A DNA stretch of 64,000 bases, taken from positions 186,001-250,000 of the forward strand of contig NZ_FOIB01000004.1 in assembly GCF_900111765.1 (NCBI RefSeq), given 5' to 3'. The stretch is from Myxococcus fulvus (GTDB lineage Bacteria; Myxococcota; Myxococcia; Myxococcales; Myxococcaceae). This document shows, one piece after another, positions 11,592-20,332 of the stretch. The notes beneath the pieces were generated by a model, which did not search any database, was not told where the DNA came from, and saw only the letters and a program-made list of their open reading frames with translations. Numbering within the stretch: the stretch's first letter is position 1; each line of letters opens with the position of its first letter. Both the position numbers and the translations under genes were made by a program.

Positions 11592-12896
11592 CTAGCCCGC
11601 TCGGGGCCGGCGACGCTGGGCGATGCCTTCCGCGAGGGCGACCTGCTGCTTCCAGTGGCCGTACAGCCGCCCCTGGGAGGCGAGCCGGTCCAGCTTCGTC
11701 TGCGTCTCGGCGTCGACGCGTCCGGGGGGCGCGTCGCGGTAGGGCGTGCCCGGCAGCGGCATGAACGTGTGGCCGTGCACGCGCGCGCCCAGCTCCGCCA
11801 GCCGCTCCATGAGCGCGACGGTGGCGGCGACGTCGTCGGCCTCTTCACCGGGCAGCCCGAGGATGAAGTCCACGTTCGGCACGAAGCCGCCCTCCACGGC
11901 CAGGCGGGTGGCCCGCACCACCGTCTCCACGTCGTGGCCCCGGCGGGTGCTCTGGAGGATGCGCTCGGAGCCGGACTGGCCGCCGATGATGAGGTTGTCG
12001 TTGTGGACGTAGCGCTTGAGGACGGCGAGCGCCTCGGGCGTGACGTGCTCGGGGCGGACCTCGGAGGGGAAGGTGCCGTAGTAGATGCGCCCGTCGGGAG
12101 CCATGGCCTCGCGCACGGCCGCGAGCAGCTCCTCCACCGCGGCCAAGCTCATCGTCTCGTCGCCGGTGCCGTAGGACATGGACGTCGGCGTGATGAAGCG
12201 GATGTCACGGCGCCCCGAGCGGCGCAGCTCGCGAGCCCAGTGCGCCACGTTGGCCACGGAGCGGTGGCGGAAGCGCGCCTTGCTCATGAAGGGCGTCTGG
12301 CAGAAGCGGCACGCGTAGATGCAGCCGCGCGTGATTTCGATGGCGCCGAACATGGCGTTGCGCGCGGCGAACGGCGGGAAGTCGTCCAGCTTCACGCCCT
12401 CCCCGCGCCCGTGCTGCACCAGCTTGCCGTCCTTCAGGTGGGCCACGCCGTGCGTGTCACGGGGCTCCTCGCCGCGCTGGACGCGGCCGAGCAGCTCGCG
12501 CAGGGAGTGCTCGCCCTCGCCGATGGCGATGAGGTCGAAGCCGGCCTGGAGCGTCTGGAGCGGCTCGGCCGTCGCGTGCACACCGCCGGCGATGCAGAGG
12601 ACGGAGCGCCCTTCCAGCCGCTCGCGCACCCAGGCCAGCTCCTCCGCGGAGACCGCGAAGCTGGCCGAGTAGAAGGACCACGCTGCGACCACGGTGTCTC
12701 CCGCGTCGTGGCGCTCCTTGACGGTGGAGAGCAGCGTCTCGCGGTCACGGGGGAAGAACAGCTTCACGTCCGCGAGCGCCGGGTCCGACTCGACGGCGCC
12801 CGCCAGCACGGTGAAGGCGTACTTGCCCGGGTACTGATAGCTGAGGACGAGCGAGACGGGACGGTGCGGCACCATGAGCGGACGGCATGATGCCAC
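11592..12896 (-). CDS. B12-binding domain / radical SAM domain protein
   Basis: The product has 434 residues. The N-terminal half (about 12-150) resembles a cobalamin-binding Rossmann domain, with LCIAGGVHATAEPLQ and FDLIAIGEGEHSLRELL, as in other B12-type radical SAM proteins. The radical SAM domain follows, with the cluster-binding motif CIYACRFC (Cys192, Cys196, Cys199) and later GGQSGSERILQSTRRGHD and DFILGLPGEEADD. The layout matches the family that some databases call the MJ_1487-type B12-binding/radical SAM protein; the substrate is not known. The usual DxHxxG motif of corrinoid Co ligation is not evident, so cobalamin binding is uncertain. An alternative ATG seven codons inside is equally possible. 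The next gene upstream on the same strand is a serine hydrolase 39 bases away. Confidence 0.85.
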   Translation of the reverse strand: MASCRPLMVPHRPVSLVLSYQYPGKYAFTVLAGAVESDPALADVKLFFPRDRETLLSTVKERHDAGDTVVAAWSFYSASFAVSAEELAWVRERLEGRSVLCIAGGVHATAEPLQTLQAGFDLIAIGEGEHSLRELLGRVQRGEEPRDTHGVAHLKDGKLVQHGRGEGVKLDDFPPFAARNAMFGAIEITRGCIYACRFCQTPFMSKARFRHRSVANVAHWARELRRSGRRDIRFITPTSMSYGTGDETMSLAAVEELLAAVREAMAPDGRIYYGTFPSEVRPEHVTPEALAVLKRYVHNDNLIIGGQSGSERILQSTRRGHDVETVVRATRLAVEGGFVPNVDFILGLPGEEADDVAATVALMERLAELGARVHGHTFMPLPGTPYRDAPPGRVDAETQTKLDRLASQGRLYGHWKQQVALAEGIAQRRRPRAG

Positions 12897-12935
12897 AGGG
12901 TCCCGGACGCGAGGGACCCGGTGCGAGCAGGCGGG

Positions 12936-14546
12936 TCAGCGGGCGGTGGGCTCGGGGCGGACCAGGCGGAGCACCAGGTCGGCGAACGCGGTGAACTCGA
13001 GGACGTCGTCAGGGACGCGCTCGTCGGGGTCCGACATGCGCACGGCCACGAGGTCATGCTTGGGCAGGACGAGCACCCGGTTTCCGCCCTGGCCCACCGC
13101 CGCGAAGCCGCTCGGCGCCCCTTCCACGGACTGCTTCAGGTTGTGGGGCGCGGACTTCATCATGAAGTCCCGGACCCGGTTCGGGTCGCCTCCCAGCTTC
13201 GCCATGAACGCCGGGTAGAAGTCCTTCTGGGGAAGAGGCCGGTCCGCGAGCTCCCGCAGCGGCGCGAGCGACGCCTCGGGGAAACCATTGCGGAGCGCCT
13301 GCTCCAGCATGTCCGAGCCCAGCGTGACGCTCATCCCATCCTCGTAGAGGAGCCACCACAGAAGCCCTCCGGTGGGCATGTGCGGCTGCGAGGGCGCGCC
13401 GCCCATCGCGTGAATCCACTCCGCGCTCAGGATGCGCTGGCCCTGCCACGTCCCACCCTGGAGGAGCATCTGCCCCACCTTGGCGAAGTCCAGCGGGTGG
13501 AGCTGCAAGCCCGCCATGCCCACGGGATTGCCCGACGGGTCCGTGTCCCAACGGAAGTCGCGGATGCCGAGCGGCGCGAACAGCCGTCGCTCCAGATACA
13601 CATCCATCTTCTTCCCCGAGGCGCGCTCGACGATGCCGGCCACCAGGTTCGTGGCCTTGTTGTTGTACGAGTGCTTGCTGCCCGGCGTGTCCGTGACCTC
13701 CGAGTCCAACGCGTAGCGCACGAAGTCGTTCGACGCGTAGATGTCCAGCGCGCTCCGGTTCGCGGCCAGTCCCGAGGTGTGGCTGAGCAGGTGGCGCACC
13801 GTCACCTGTCCCTTGAGGCCGTCCCTCCATTCGGGGAAGAAGGCGGACACGGGCGTGTCCAGGGAGGGAATCTTCCCCTCGTCGATGAGCAGGCCGATGG
13901 CCAGCGCCACCATGCCCTTGGTGGCGGACATGGCTTCGATGCGGTGCGTGTCGCCGCCGAAGTACCACTCGCCGACGAGCTTGCCGTGGCGCAGCAGCAC
14001 GAGACCCGCCGAGCCGGAGTCCTCGGCGGCCTTCAGCAACGCGGCGAGCGCGGGCTCGGACAGGCCGGCCTCGCTCGGGGTGGTCTTCTCCAGTCCGGAG
14101 CCCACGCCCCAGGTGCTCCGGGCCTCGCGAGCGTTCTTCCGCGCGCGCTCCACCAGGGCGTCGTAGCCCGGCAGTTCGCGCACGGGAGCCAGGGCCTTGG
14201 CGCGGAGCAGGCCGGCCGGGTCGGCGTAGCCCACGTCCAGGGCGCGCTCCAGCCAGGAGAAGGCCGCCGCGGTGTCCTTCGCCTCCGCGGCCAGGCTCGC
14301 CGCGGCCCGAGCCAACTCGGGAGCGTGATGCCCCGCATCCCACGCGCGGCGGAGCTCGTCCTGGGCCTTGGCCAGGTCACCGTCACGCTGGGCCATCCAG
14401 GAGCGAGTGAGGGCGCTCGTGGCTTCAGGTGCAATGCGCCCGGAGCTGCGGGCCGGGACAGGAGTGCGCGAGGAGGTGTCCGCGGGCGAGGCGTGAGCAC
14501 AGGCCAACAGCGCACAGAGTGGCAGGAACAGGACGCGTCGCGACAA
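12936..14546 (-). CDS. Beta-lactamase-family serine hydrolase lipoprotein
   Basis: From a TTG at 14546, which has GGAG upstream, the product has 536 residues and begins with a lipoprotein signal (RRVLFLPLCALLA-C). An ATG at 14627 would put 27 non-signal residues first. After a helical region (about residues 40-130) comes a class C beta-lactamase/DD-peptidase fold: the nucleophile tetrad SATK (Ser208, Lys211) and SYNN as the YxN motif, plus LLSHTSGL. The KTG-like third motif is not obvious. Such proteins act as esterases or D-amino-acid peptidases in the envelope; true beta-lactamase activity is not implied. The gene runs in the same direction as the radical SAM gene downstream. Confidence 0.86.
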   Translation of the reverse strand: MSRRVLFLPLCALLACAHASPADTSSRTPVPARSSGRIAPEATSALTRSWMAQRDGDLAKAQDELRRAWDAGHHAPELARAAASLAAEAKDTAAAFSWLERALDVGYADPAGLLRAKALAPVRELPGYDALVERARKNAREARSTWGVGSGLEKTTPSEAGLSEPALAALLKAAEDSGSAGLVLLRHGKLVGEWYFGGDTHRIEAMSATKGMVALAIGLLIDEGKIPSLDTPVSAFFPEWRDGLKGQVTVRHLLSHTSGLAANRSALDIYASNDFVRYALDSEVTDTPGSKHSYNNKATNLVAGIVERASGKKMDVYLERRLFAPLGIRDFRWDTDPSGNPVGMAGLQLHPLDFAKVGQMLLQGGTWQGQRILSAEWIHAMGGAPSQPHMPTGGLLWWLLYEDGMSVTLGSDMLEQALRNGFPEASLAPLRELADRPLPQKDFYPAFMAKLGGDPNRVRDFMMKSAPHNLKQSVEGAPSGFAAVGQGGNRVLVLPKHDLVAVRMSDPDERVPDDVLEFTAFADLVLRLVRPEPTAR

Positions 14547-14683
14547 GAGAGGACTCCGGTGAGGGGTGTGGTGCACAGCAAGACCCGTGATGCGGGCCGG
14601 GTGTGAACGCCCGCCACCGGGACTCATTTCATTTCGCCATGTAAAGGCGCACGCGGAAGCTCACGTGCCCCGCAGACGCGATG

Positions 14684-16207
14684 TCAGCGAACAGAGGCGA
14701 CGAGCAACTCCCAGGCGGCGCGGACGTGTCGCTCCTCCGTCGTCGCCGCGCCGATGGCCATCCGCAATATGTACCGTGCGGGCGCTTCCTCCACCGACGG
14801 CAACACCGTGTGCGTGAGGAACACCTTGCCGGAAGCATTCACGCGCTCCAGCAGCTCACGGTTCCTCGCGTCGGTGTCCTTCGCTGACTCCCCCGGAAGC
14901 GGCTTCAAGCGGAAGCACACCAGCGACAGCGAGCGGGGCACGGCCAGCTCGAAGCGCGCGTCCTCCTTCACCCAGGACTCGAAGCACTTCGCCAGGCGTA
15001 CGTGCTCACGGATGTGCGCGCGCAGCCCCTTCGCGCCGTAATGACGCAGCACGAACCACAGCTTGAGCGCACGGAAGCGTCGGCCCAGCGGCACCTGCCA
15101 GTCGCGGTAGTCGATGACCGCCCCGCTCGCGCTCGCGGCGTTGCGCAGGTACTCCGGCGTCACGCTGAGCGCATCGAGCAGCGCCTGCCGGTCGCGCGTG
15201 AAGAAGGCATTGCAGTCGAAGTTGGTGAGCAGCCACTTGTGCGGGTTGAAGGCGAACGAGTCCACCCGGTTCATGCTGTCGAGCAAATCCCGGTGCTCGG
15301 GGCACACCAGCGCCGAGCCCGCCCACGCCGCGTCGATGTGCAGCCAACCACCGGTAGAGCGCACCGGAGTGCGAGCCATCACCTCGCCAATCGCACGAAC
15401 CGGGTCCACCGCGCCGGACGACGTACTGCCCACCGTGGCGCACACGAAGAAGGGCACGCGTCCTGCCTCGAGGTCCTGGAGGATGGCGCGCTCCAGCAGC
15501 TCGGGCCGCATCCCATAACGGTCGTTCGTCTCGATGAGCCGCACATGCGTCGTGTCCTCCGCGCCATGCGCCACGCCGCACAACATCGCCGCCTTGAGCA
15601 CGGACGAGTGGGCCTGCGTGGAGGCATACGCCACCCACTCGGAGTCCGCGGGAGCACCGCCACGACGCACGCGCTCCCGGGCGGCCACCATGGCCACGAG
15701 CGTCGCCTCGCTCGCGGTGCCCTGGATGACACCGCCCCCTCGCGCGGAGGTGGAGCGGAAGTCCTCGGGCAACCCCAGCAGGTCCACGAGCCAGTCCACC
15801 ACGCGCGTCTCCAGCTCCGTCGCCGCGGGGCTCGTGGACCAGAGCATGCCCTGCACCCCCAAGCCCGCGGATAGCAGCTCACCGAGCACCGCCGGACCCG
15901 AGGCATTCGCGGGGAAGTACGCGAAGAACGACGGCGACTGCCAATGCGTCACGCCGGGAAGGATGACGTCCTCCAAATCCTTGAGGACCGCATCCCAACC
16001 CTTCACCCCGTCGAGCCCCTCCTCCGGTGGACGCAGGGGCAGCTTCGAGGCGACCTCCCCCGGGGCCACCTGCGAGCGCACGGGGAAGGACTCCAGCCGC
16101 TGCTGATAGTCAGCGACCCAGTCCACCAGCCGGTGCCCCAGCTCACGAAACTCCTCGGGGCTCAGATGGGGCACGCCGCCATCACCACGGTTCGATTCGT
16201 CGCGCAT
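14684..16207 (-). CDS. PLP-dependent aromatic-L-amino-acid decarboxylase family protein
   Basis: The product has 507 residues, close to group II decarboxylases such as DOPA or tryptophan decarboxylase (470-500). It removes the alpha-carboxyl group of an amino acid, probably aromatic, giving an amine and CO2. Visible landmarks are HWQSPSFFAYFPANAS near residue 88, the ring-stacking His200 (STQAHSSV), DAAWAGSA with Asp292 contacting the cofactor nitrogen, and the cofactor lysine in FNPHKWLL (Lys324). Tyr353 in the TPEYLRN loop matches the catalytic-loop tyrosine that favours decarboxylation over aldehyde synthesis. The substrate cannot be fixed from sequence. No transporter or amine-pathway partner lies beside it; the nearest gene upstream is a VOC protein 54 bases away on the same strand. 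Confidence 0.93.
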   Translation of the reverse strand: MRDESNRGDGGVPHLSPEEFRELGHRLVDWVADYQQRLESFPVRSQVAPGEVASKLPLRPPEEGLDGVKGWDAVLKDLEDVILPGVTHWQSPSFFAYFPANASGPAVLGELLSAGLGVQGMLWSTSPAATELETRVVDWLVDLLGLPEDFRSTSARGGGVIQGTASEATLVAMVAARERVRRGGAPADSEWVAYASTQAHSSVLKAAMLCGVAHGAEDTTHVRLIETNDRYGMRPELLERAILQDLEAGRVPFFVCATVGSTSSGAVDPVRAIGEVMARTPVRSTGGWLHIDAAWAGSALVCPEHRDLLDSMNRVDSFAFNPHKWLLTNFDCNAFFTRDRQALLDALSVTPEYLRNAASASGAVIDYRDWQVPLGRRFRALKLWFVLRHYGAKGLRAHIREHVRLAKCFESWVKEDARFELAVPRSLSLVCFRLKPLPGESAKDTDARNRELLERVNASGKVFLTHTVLPSVEEAPARYILRMAIGAATTEERHVRAAWELLVASVR

Positions 16208-16261
16208 GGCCGACTCCTCGCACGAGCCTCGAGTCGCTTCAAGCAGGTCGCCGCGCGCGCC

Positions 16262-16666
16262 TCAGCTCACCACGCCTTCCGGCGGCGGGTGCATCCACTG
16301 GACCAGTTGGAGGATGACGCCATTGTCATCCGCGACCTGGAAGAAGCGCTCGCCCCAGGGCTCGGTCTCGATGGGCGTGAGGATCCGGACGCCCTCGTCC
16401 TGCAGGCGTCGGTACTCGGCGTCGATGTCGTCGACGACGAACGCGACGAGGATGCCCTCCGCCTTGCGGTGCTTGAGCGACTCGGGCTTCAGCGACGAGA
16501 GCCCCGTGCGCAGGAAGATGAGGTTGAACCCCGCGTCCTTGCGCGACAGGGACACGAACCCCTCCGCGGACATGTCCTCCGTGAACCCGAAGTGGCGCTT
16601 CATGAACGCCGCGGATGCGGACACGTCTTCGACATTCAGCGAGATGGCGGATGCGGTGATGCGCAT
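16262..16666 (-). CDS. VOC-family (glyoxalase/dioxygenase-like) protein
   Basis: The product has 134 residues with the paired beta-alpha-beta-beta-beta modules of the vicinal oxygen chelate fold: a first strand ITASAISLNVEDVSAS with HFGF, and a second module ILVAFVVDDIDAEYRRL followed by EPWGERFFQVADDNGVILQLVQW. This order fits bleomycin-resistance or glyoxalase-like proteins. The metal ligands are not clearly conserved, so the activity is open. It is divergent from a TetR regulator, with a palindrome between them, which suggests control by that regulator and a role in handling a small electrophile or toxic compound. Confidence 0.86.
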   Translation of the reverse strand: MRITASAISLNVEDVSASAAFMKRHFGFTEDMSAEGFVSLSRKDAGFNLIFLRTGLSSLKPESLKHRKAEGILVAFVVDDIDAEYRRLQDEGVRILTPIETEPWGERFFQVADDNGVILQLVQWMHPPPEGVVS

Positions 16667-16703
16667 GCGGACAGGCCTCCGGCTCGATGTGGACGAGAAT
16701 CTA

Positions 16704-16716
16704 CGTACAATGTACG
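16704..16716. promoter_or_regulatory. Palindromic operator candidate between VOC and TetR genes
   Basis: CGTACAATGTACG is a perfect inverted repeat of 6+1+6 bases placed between the divergent starts, 38 bases from the VOC start and 40 from the TetR start. TetR-family proteins bind such sites as dimers and usually regulate themselves and the divergent neighbour. The site is seen; the binding partner is inferred. Confidence 0.55.
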
Positions 16717-16755
16717 GAGTAGCCAGTCAAGGCGGGCTCTGGCACTGGAGAGGGC

Positions 16756-17553
16756 ATGGCGACACATCGCAGCGGCGCGGGGGACCCCGCCCGGACGCTG
16801 GAGCTGCTCTGGAGGAAGGACGTCCCCTCGGCGGGGCAGCGGGGACCCAAGCCGACGCTGAACGTCGACGCCATCATCGCGTCGGCGGTGGAGCTGGCGG
16901 ACCGGGAGGGCCTGGAGGCGCTGACCATGCGCAAGCTGGCCGAGCGGCTCTCCGTGGGTCCGATGACGCTCTACACCTACGTCCCAGGCAAGGCGGAGCT
17001 GGTGGACCTGATGCTCGACCAGCTCTACGCGGAGATGCCGCGTCGAGCGCCCGAGGACGCAGGCTGGCGCGCCCGGCTCGAAGCGGTGGCCCGTGACAAC
17101 CATGCACTGTACGAGCGGCACCCCTGGATGAGCGACATCGCCACCAGTCGTCCGCCCCTGGGCCCTGGGTTGATGGCGAAGTACGAGTACGAGCTCGGAG
17201 CAGTGGAGGGGCTCGGCCTGGACGATGTCGAGATGGATGCGGCGCTGACCTTCGTGCTGGGCTTCGTCGAGTCCTCCGCGAGGAGCACGAGCCGCGCGCG
17301 CGCGGCCTCCGCCGACACGGCGAAGACCGAGGAGGCCTGGTGGAAGGCGAACGAGCCACTGCTGGCCCGCGTCATGGACCCGGCCCGCTATCCACTGGCC
17401 TCGCGCGTGGGGGCCGCCGCGGGAGCAGCCCACGGCGCCGCCTACAGCCCGGACCATGCCTTCGGCTTCGGCCTCCAGCGAGTCCTCGATGGACTGGGCG
17501 CGCTCATCCAGTCCAGACAGCCACGGAGGCCCTCTCCCCGAACGCCCCGGTGA
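16756..17553 (+). CDS. TetR-family transcriptional regulator
   Basis: The product has 265 residues. An N-terminal extension of about 35 residues precedes the helix-turn-helix (AIIASAVELADREGLEALTM, then RKLAERLSVGPMTLYTYVPGK, residues about 39-85). The recognition helix region GPMTLYTYV is the classical TetR signature. The C-terminal region (about 95-250) resembles the TetR tetracycline-repressor C-terminal class and carries an Ala/Arg-rich stretch. It probably represses the divergent VOC gene and itself through the palindrome in the 89-base gap. Ligand unknown. An ORF end rich in Arg/Pro follows the folded part. Confidence 0.9.
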   Translation: MATHRSGAGDPARTLELLWRKDVPSAGQRGPKPTLNVDAIIASAVELADREGLEALTMRKLAERLSVGPMTLYTYVPGKAELVDLMLDQLYAEMPRRAPEDAGWRARLEAVARDNHALYERHPWMSDIATSRPPLGPGLMAKYEYELGAVEGLGLDDVEMDAALTFVLGFVESSARSTSRARAASADTAKTEEAWWKANEPLLARVMDPARYPLASRVGAAAGAAHGAAYSPDHAFGFGLQRVLDGLGALIQSRQPRRPSPRTPR

Positions 17554-17626
17554 GCCGCCCTTTCGAGAAAGTGACTTATTCTCGCTTTGCTCATCTTGAG
17601 AGGGAAGGCCGTGGTTTGCTGGGGGC

Positions 17627-19093
17627 ATGACCCCAGACATCACGAGACGTGCTCCCCGGTTCTCACGGCTTGGCCTGTACGGCGTGCTGGCCCTGACCTT
17701 CGTGGCGCTGTGCTGGCCCACGAGCGCCCACGCGCAGGCGTGGACACTCACCACCGAGCAGCGGCAGGCGTTCCTCCAGTACTACGCGCCGGTCCTGCTC
17801 AAGCGGGGCAACGGGGACGACGGGCGGCACGGCTATGACTGGGTGACGAGCTTCGACTTCGACCGGGACGGGAACTTCTCCAACAACAAGCTGAACTGGA
17901 AGCGCATCCCCCAGTACGTGGACGCCTCGCGCGCGGGGCCGAGCGCGTACGACGCCTGGCGCATCCGTCCGACGCTCTACACGTCGCTCATCGAGTTCAT
18001 GGATGGGAGCAAGAGCCTGAAGCTCATCTACCACGTGTATCACGCGCTCGATAAGAACGCGGCGGGGGACTACCAGCTCCACGACTGGGAGCGGGTGGAG
18101 CTGCTGGTGACGAACGTGGTGGGCGCGCCGGGCAATGGCGAGTCCGTGGCGTACGCGGTGGTGACCCAGCACAAGCGCAACGTGGTGCGCCGCGCGGGGC
18201 ACGTGGACCTGAACTTCATGCAGACGGCCACGGGCAAGCACCTGCTCGTCTGGCAGGCGGAATGGTCCGACAAGCTCGCGGCGGCGCACGGGCAGGAGCT
18301 GCGCTTCGTGACGGACCCGTATGCGTTCTTCGCGGGACGGATGGCGAGCGCGGGCAAGGCGGAGGCCGGGGTGAACAACGATGGCGGGCGGAAGAACGTG
18401 CACTACGCCTTCGTGCCGGAGGGCTCGGCGGACGCGGTGGCGGCGTTCGGAGCACGGGCGCTCACGTATGCGACGGCGGATGCGCTGGCGAGCCGCTACG
18501 ACAACGGGAAGAGCATCAGCTGGCCCAACGTGAAGCGCGTCACGTATGAGCTCCAGGACCTGGCGGACATCCTGCCCACGCACTGGCAGCACGGCGGCTA
18601 CGCGGCGCACTGGTTGGACGCAGGGCCCATCGACTTCTACCTGGAGAGCGCGCTGGTGAACGAGGGAGGCGCCACGGAGGTGAGCGCAGGCATGCAGCGC
18701 TTCTTCCCCAAGACGCGGGACGTGGAGAACGACGATGACCGCGAGGGGTACATCGCGAAGAAGTGGTTCGTCGGGACGTACGAGATGAACGACAGCGCCT
18801 CCGACTTCGGAGGAGGTGGCTCCAACGCCTTCCACGACAACGCCTACGCGAGCACGGCGGTGGACTCACGGGGACGAACGCGGGCGAGCGCGAGCGGCTA
18901 CACGACGTCACCGTCCTCGTTCTGGTGGCAGCACGACTACTTCGTGCACGCGGGCTTCACGGACTCGACGGACGGCGTGGAGCAGGGCTTCTGGCTGCCG
19001 GGGGCGTGGTACCTGCCCGCGAACGGCGGCTTCGACGGCCGTTGGGTCCAGCTCTTCGACGACCGTCCGGGCCTGGAGTCGGGGCAGCGCTGA
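17627..19093 (+). CDS. Secreted protein with HDWE motif (possible NPP1/Vps62-like)
   Basis: The product has 488 residues with a Sec signal peptide (LGLYGVLALTFVALCWPTSAHA, cut before QAWTL). The mature part starts with a segment rich in Tyr/Asp (HGYDWVTSFDFDRDGNFSNN) and contains YQLHDWERVELLVTNV near residues 145-160. HDWE with a following hydrophobic strand is the hallmark of necrosis-inducing NPP1-like and Vps62-related proteins, but the rest of the GHRHDWE signature is missing, so the family call is only a suggestion. No transmembrane segment follows. It converges with the next gene across a hairpin. Its neighbours give no clue to its role. Confidence 0.75.
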   Translation: MTPDITRRAPRFSRLGLYGVLALTFVALCWPTSAHAQAWTLTTEQRQAFLQYYAPVLLKRGNGDDGRHGYDWVTSFDFDRDGNFSNNKLNWKRIPQYVDASRAGPSAYDAWRIRPTLYTSLIEFMDGSKSLKLIYHVYHALDKNAAGDYQLHDWERVELLVTNVVGAPGNGESVAYAVVTQHKRNVVRRAGHVDLNFMQTATGKHLLVWQAEWSDKLAAAHGQELRFVTDPYAFFAGRMASAGKAEAGVNNDGGRKNVHYAFVPEGSADAVAAFGARALTYATADALASRYDNGKSISWPNVKRVTYELQDLADILPTHWQHGGYAAHWLDAGPIDFYLESALVNEGGATEVSAGMQRFFPKTRDVENDDDREGYIAKKWFVGTYEMNDSASDFGGGGSNAFHDNAYASTAVDSRGRTRASASGYTTSPSSFWWQHDYFVHAGFTDSTDGVEQGFWLPGAWYLPANGGFDGRWVQLFDDRPGLESGQR

Positions 19094-19100
19094 GGTCCAC

Positions 19101-19136
19101 GGCGCGAGTCGTCAGATGCATCCGACGACTCGCGCC
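19101..19136. terminator. Bidirectional hairpin between convergent genes
   Basis: A perfect 13-base-pair stem (19101-19113 with 19124-19136) encloses a loop that is itself palindromic (GATGCATC). It lies seven bases after the stop of the plus-strand gene and just before the end of the converging minus-strand gene. There is no T tract, so termination would rely on the strong stem or on Rho. Confidence 0.6.
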
Positions 19137-19143
19137 TGGAGCC

Positions 19144-19797
19144 TCAGGGCTGGAGTGACACGCCGGCGTTCTCCTGCTCCCGCCGCTTCAGCTCACCCGC
19201 CGCCTGCGCGGCCTTGACCAGCGTGACGATGATGTACACGCGGACGACGAACCCGAAGACGTTCGGTTTGCCACCGGCATCAATCGAATCCATCAACGTC
19301 ACCACGGTGTCGCCGATGTACAGCAGCACCGCGAGGATGGGCCCGAACCTCGTGGCGCGATAGGTGAAGAAGCCGAACACGGCCACCAGCGCGCCGAAGA
19401 TGATGGAGCCGATGCCCAGCCCGAGCGCATCCATCTCCTCGCTCGCCGTCACCATGGCGATGACGCCCAGCAGCGTGTTCAGGCCCGCCAGGAAGTACAG
19501 CATGTAGGCCGCGGTCTTGATCTGCTGCTCGGGGTCCGTCGACGACCCGGGCAACGGGAGCCCATTGCGCTTCACCGCCAGCTCCGCGCTGAGCACTCCG
19601 GACTGGAGCTGCACGTCCAGCACCGTCCGGTCCGGCAGCGTGAACCGCACACCCTTCTTGAGCTCGGAGGCTCCGCCCTCCGACGTCCCCACGACCTGTC
19701 CGTCGAGGATCACCTTGAAGTTCTTCCAGAACATCCCCCACTCCAACTCGAGACGCTGGGGACCACCTGCCTCCAGCGCGAACTTCCTCGTACCCAT
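19144..19797 (-). CDS. Membrane protein with soluble N-terminal domain
   Basis: The product has 217 residues. The first 90 residues form a soluble, beta-rich domain (MGTRKFALEAGGPQRLELEW, then ILDGQVVGTSEGGASELKKG), followed by about four hydrophobic helices (AAYMLYFLAGLNTLLGVIAMV; LGIGSIIFGALVAVFGFFTY; GPILAVLLYIGDTVVTL; FGFVVRVYIIVTLV). A polar C-terminus follows. The N-terminal part looks like proteins annotated as hypothetical in myxobacteria. No active site is seen. It runs in the same direction as the B-box protein upstream, which also has C-terminal membrane helices. Confidence 0.75.
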   Translation of the reverse strand: MGTRKFALEAGGPQRLELEWGMFWKNFKVILDGQVVGTSEGGASELKKGVRFTLPDRTVLDVQLQSGVLSAELAVKRNGLPLPGSSTDPEQQIKTAAYMLYFLAGLNTLLGVIAMVTASEEMDALGLGIGSIIFGALVAVFGFFTYRATRFGPILAVLLYIGDTVVTLMDSIDAGGKPNVFGFVVRVYIIVTLVKAAQAAGELKRREQENAGVSLQP

Positions 19798-19896
19798 TCA
19801 TGCCCCCACTTGATGCGTCAGAAGACGTCGACCCTCGGACTCTATGGAGTCCATCGGCCTCACCGCAAACGGCACACGCAACCCCTCAGGTGCTCC

Positions 19897-20283
19897 TCAG
19901 CCCTGGAGCATCAACCCGACGCCAATGACAACCAGTACCGCCAGGTGGAACCACCCCACGTTGCGCGCCAGCACCGCCCACCCCTCGCCTGACCCCGGCG
20001 ATGTGCCCGCGCGGATGGCCGCCAGCTCCTGGTAGCCCAGCACCAGCCCGACGAGCCCCGGGACGAATCCGCAAAACCCCAGCGTGGCGAAGACGACCGC
20101 GACCGTCGCCCGGGTGGAAGGCTTCTCGCCCAGCGCCACCTTGTGGCAGCGAAGGCACAGCATCCTCCCCACCTGCCACCTGCGGCAGCCCTCACACAGG
20201 AAGGTGCCACATCGACTGCACGTCCCGTCCGCGAGGCGCTCGGGATGAAGGGGACACGTCGCCGCCAACGACTCCATCCCCAT
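19897..20283 (-). CDS. B-box-type zinc finger plus DUF4190-like membrane protein
   Basis: The product has 128 residues. The N-terminus has a B-box-like zinc-binding cluster: CPLHPERLADGTCSRCGTFL, then CEGCRRWQ and LCLRCH. It is followed by two hydrophobic helices with a Gly-rich turn (TVAVVFATLGFCGFVPGLVGLVLGY, then NVGWFHLAVLVVIGVGL), the pattern of DUF4190 proteins. Such compact proteins are abundant in myxobacteria; the role is unknown. It overlaps nothing and lies downstream of the LysR gene on the same strand, 49 bases away. Confidence 0.8.
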   Translation of the reverse strand: MGMESLAATCPLHPERLADGTCSRCGTFLCEGCRRWQVGRMLCLRCHKVALGEKPSTRATVAVVFATLGFCGFVPGLVGLVLGYQELAAIRAGTSPGSGEGWAVLARNVGWFHLAVLVVIGVGLMLQG

Positions 20284-20332
20284 TCTCTACCACGCGCACC
20301 GAGGACACGCCGAAGGGTCGGCCCGGACCACA

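Noticed and set aside
12936..14546. Calling the serine hydrolase a beta-lactamase
   Set aside because: SxxK and YxN motifs are shared by esterases and peptidases; the third motif is unclear and no resistance context exists.
16262..16666. VOC gene as a specific antibiotic-resistance protein
   Set aside because: Metal ligands and substrate residues are not distinctive; only the fold is supported.
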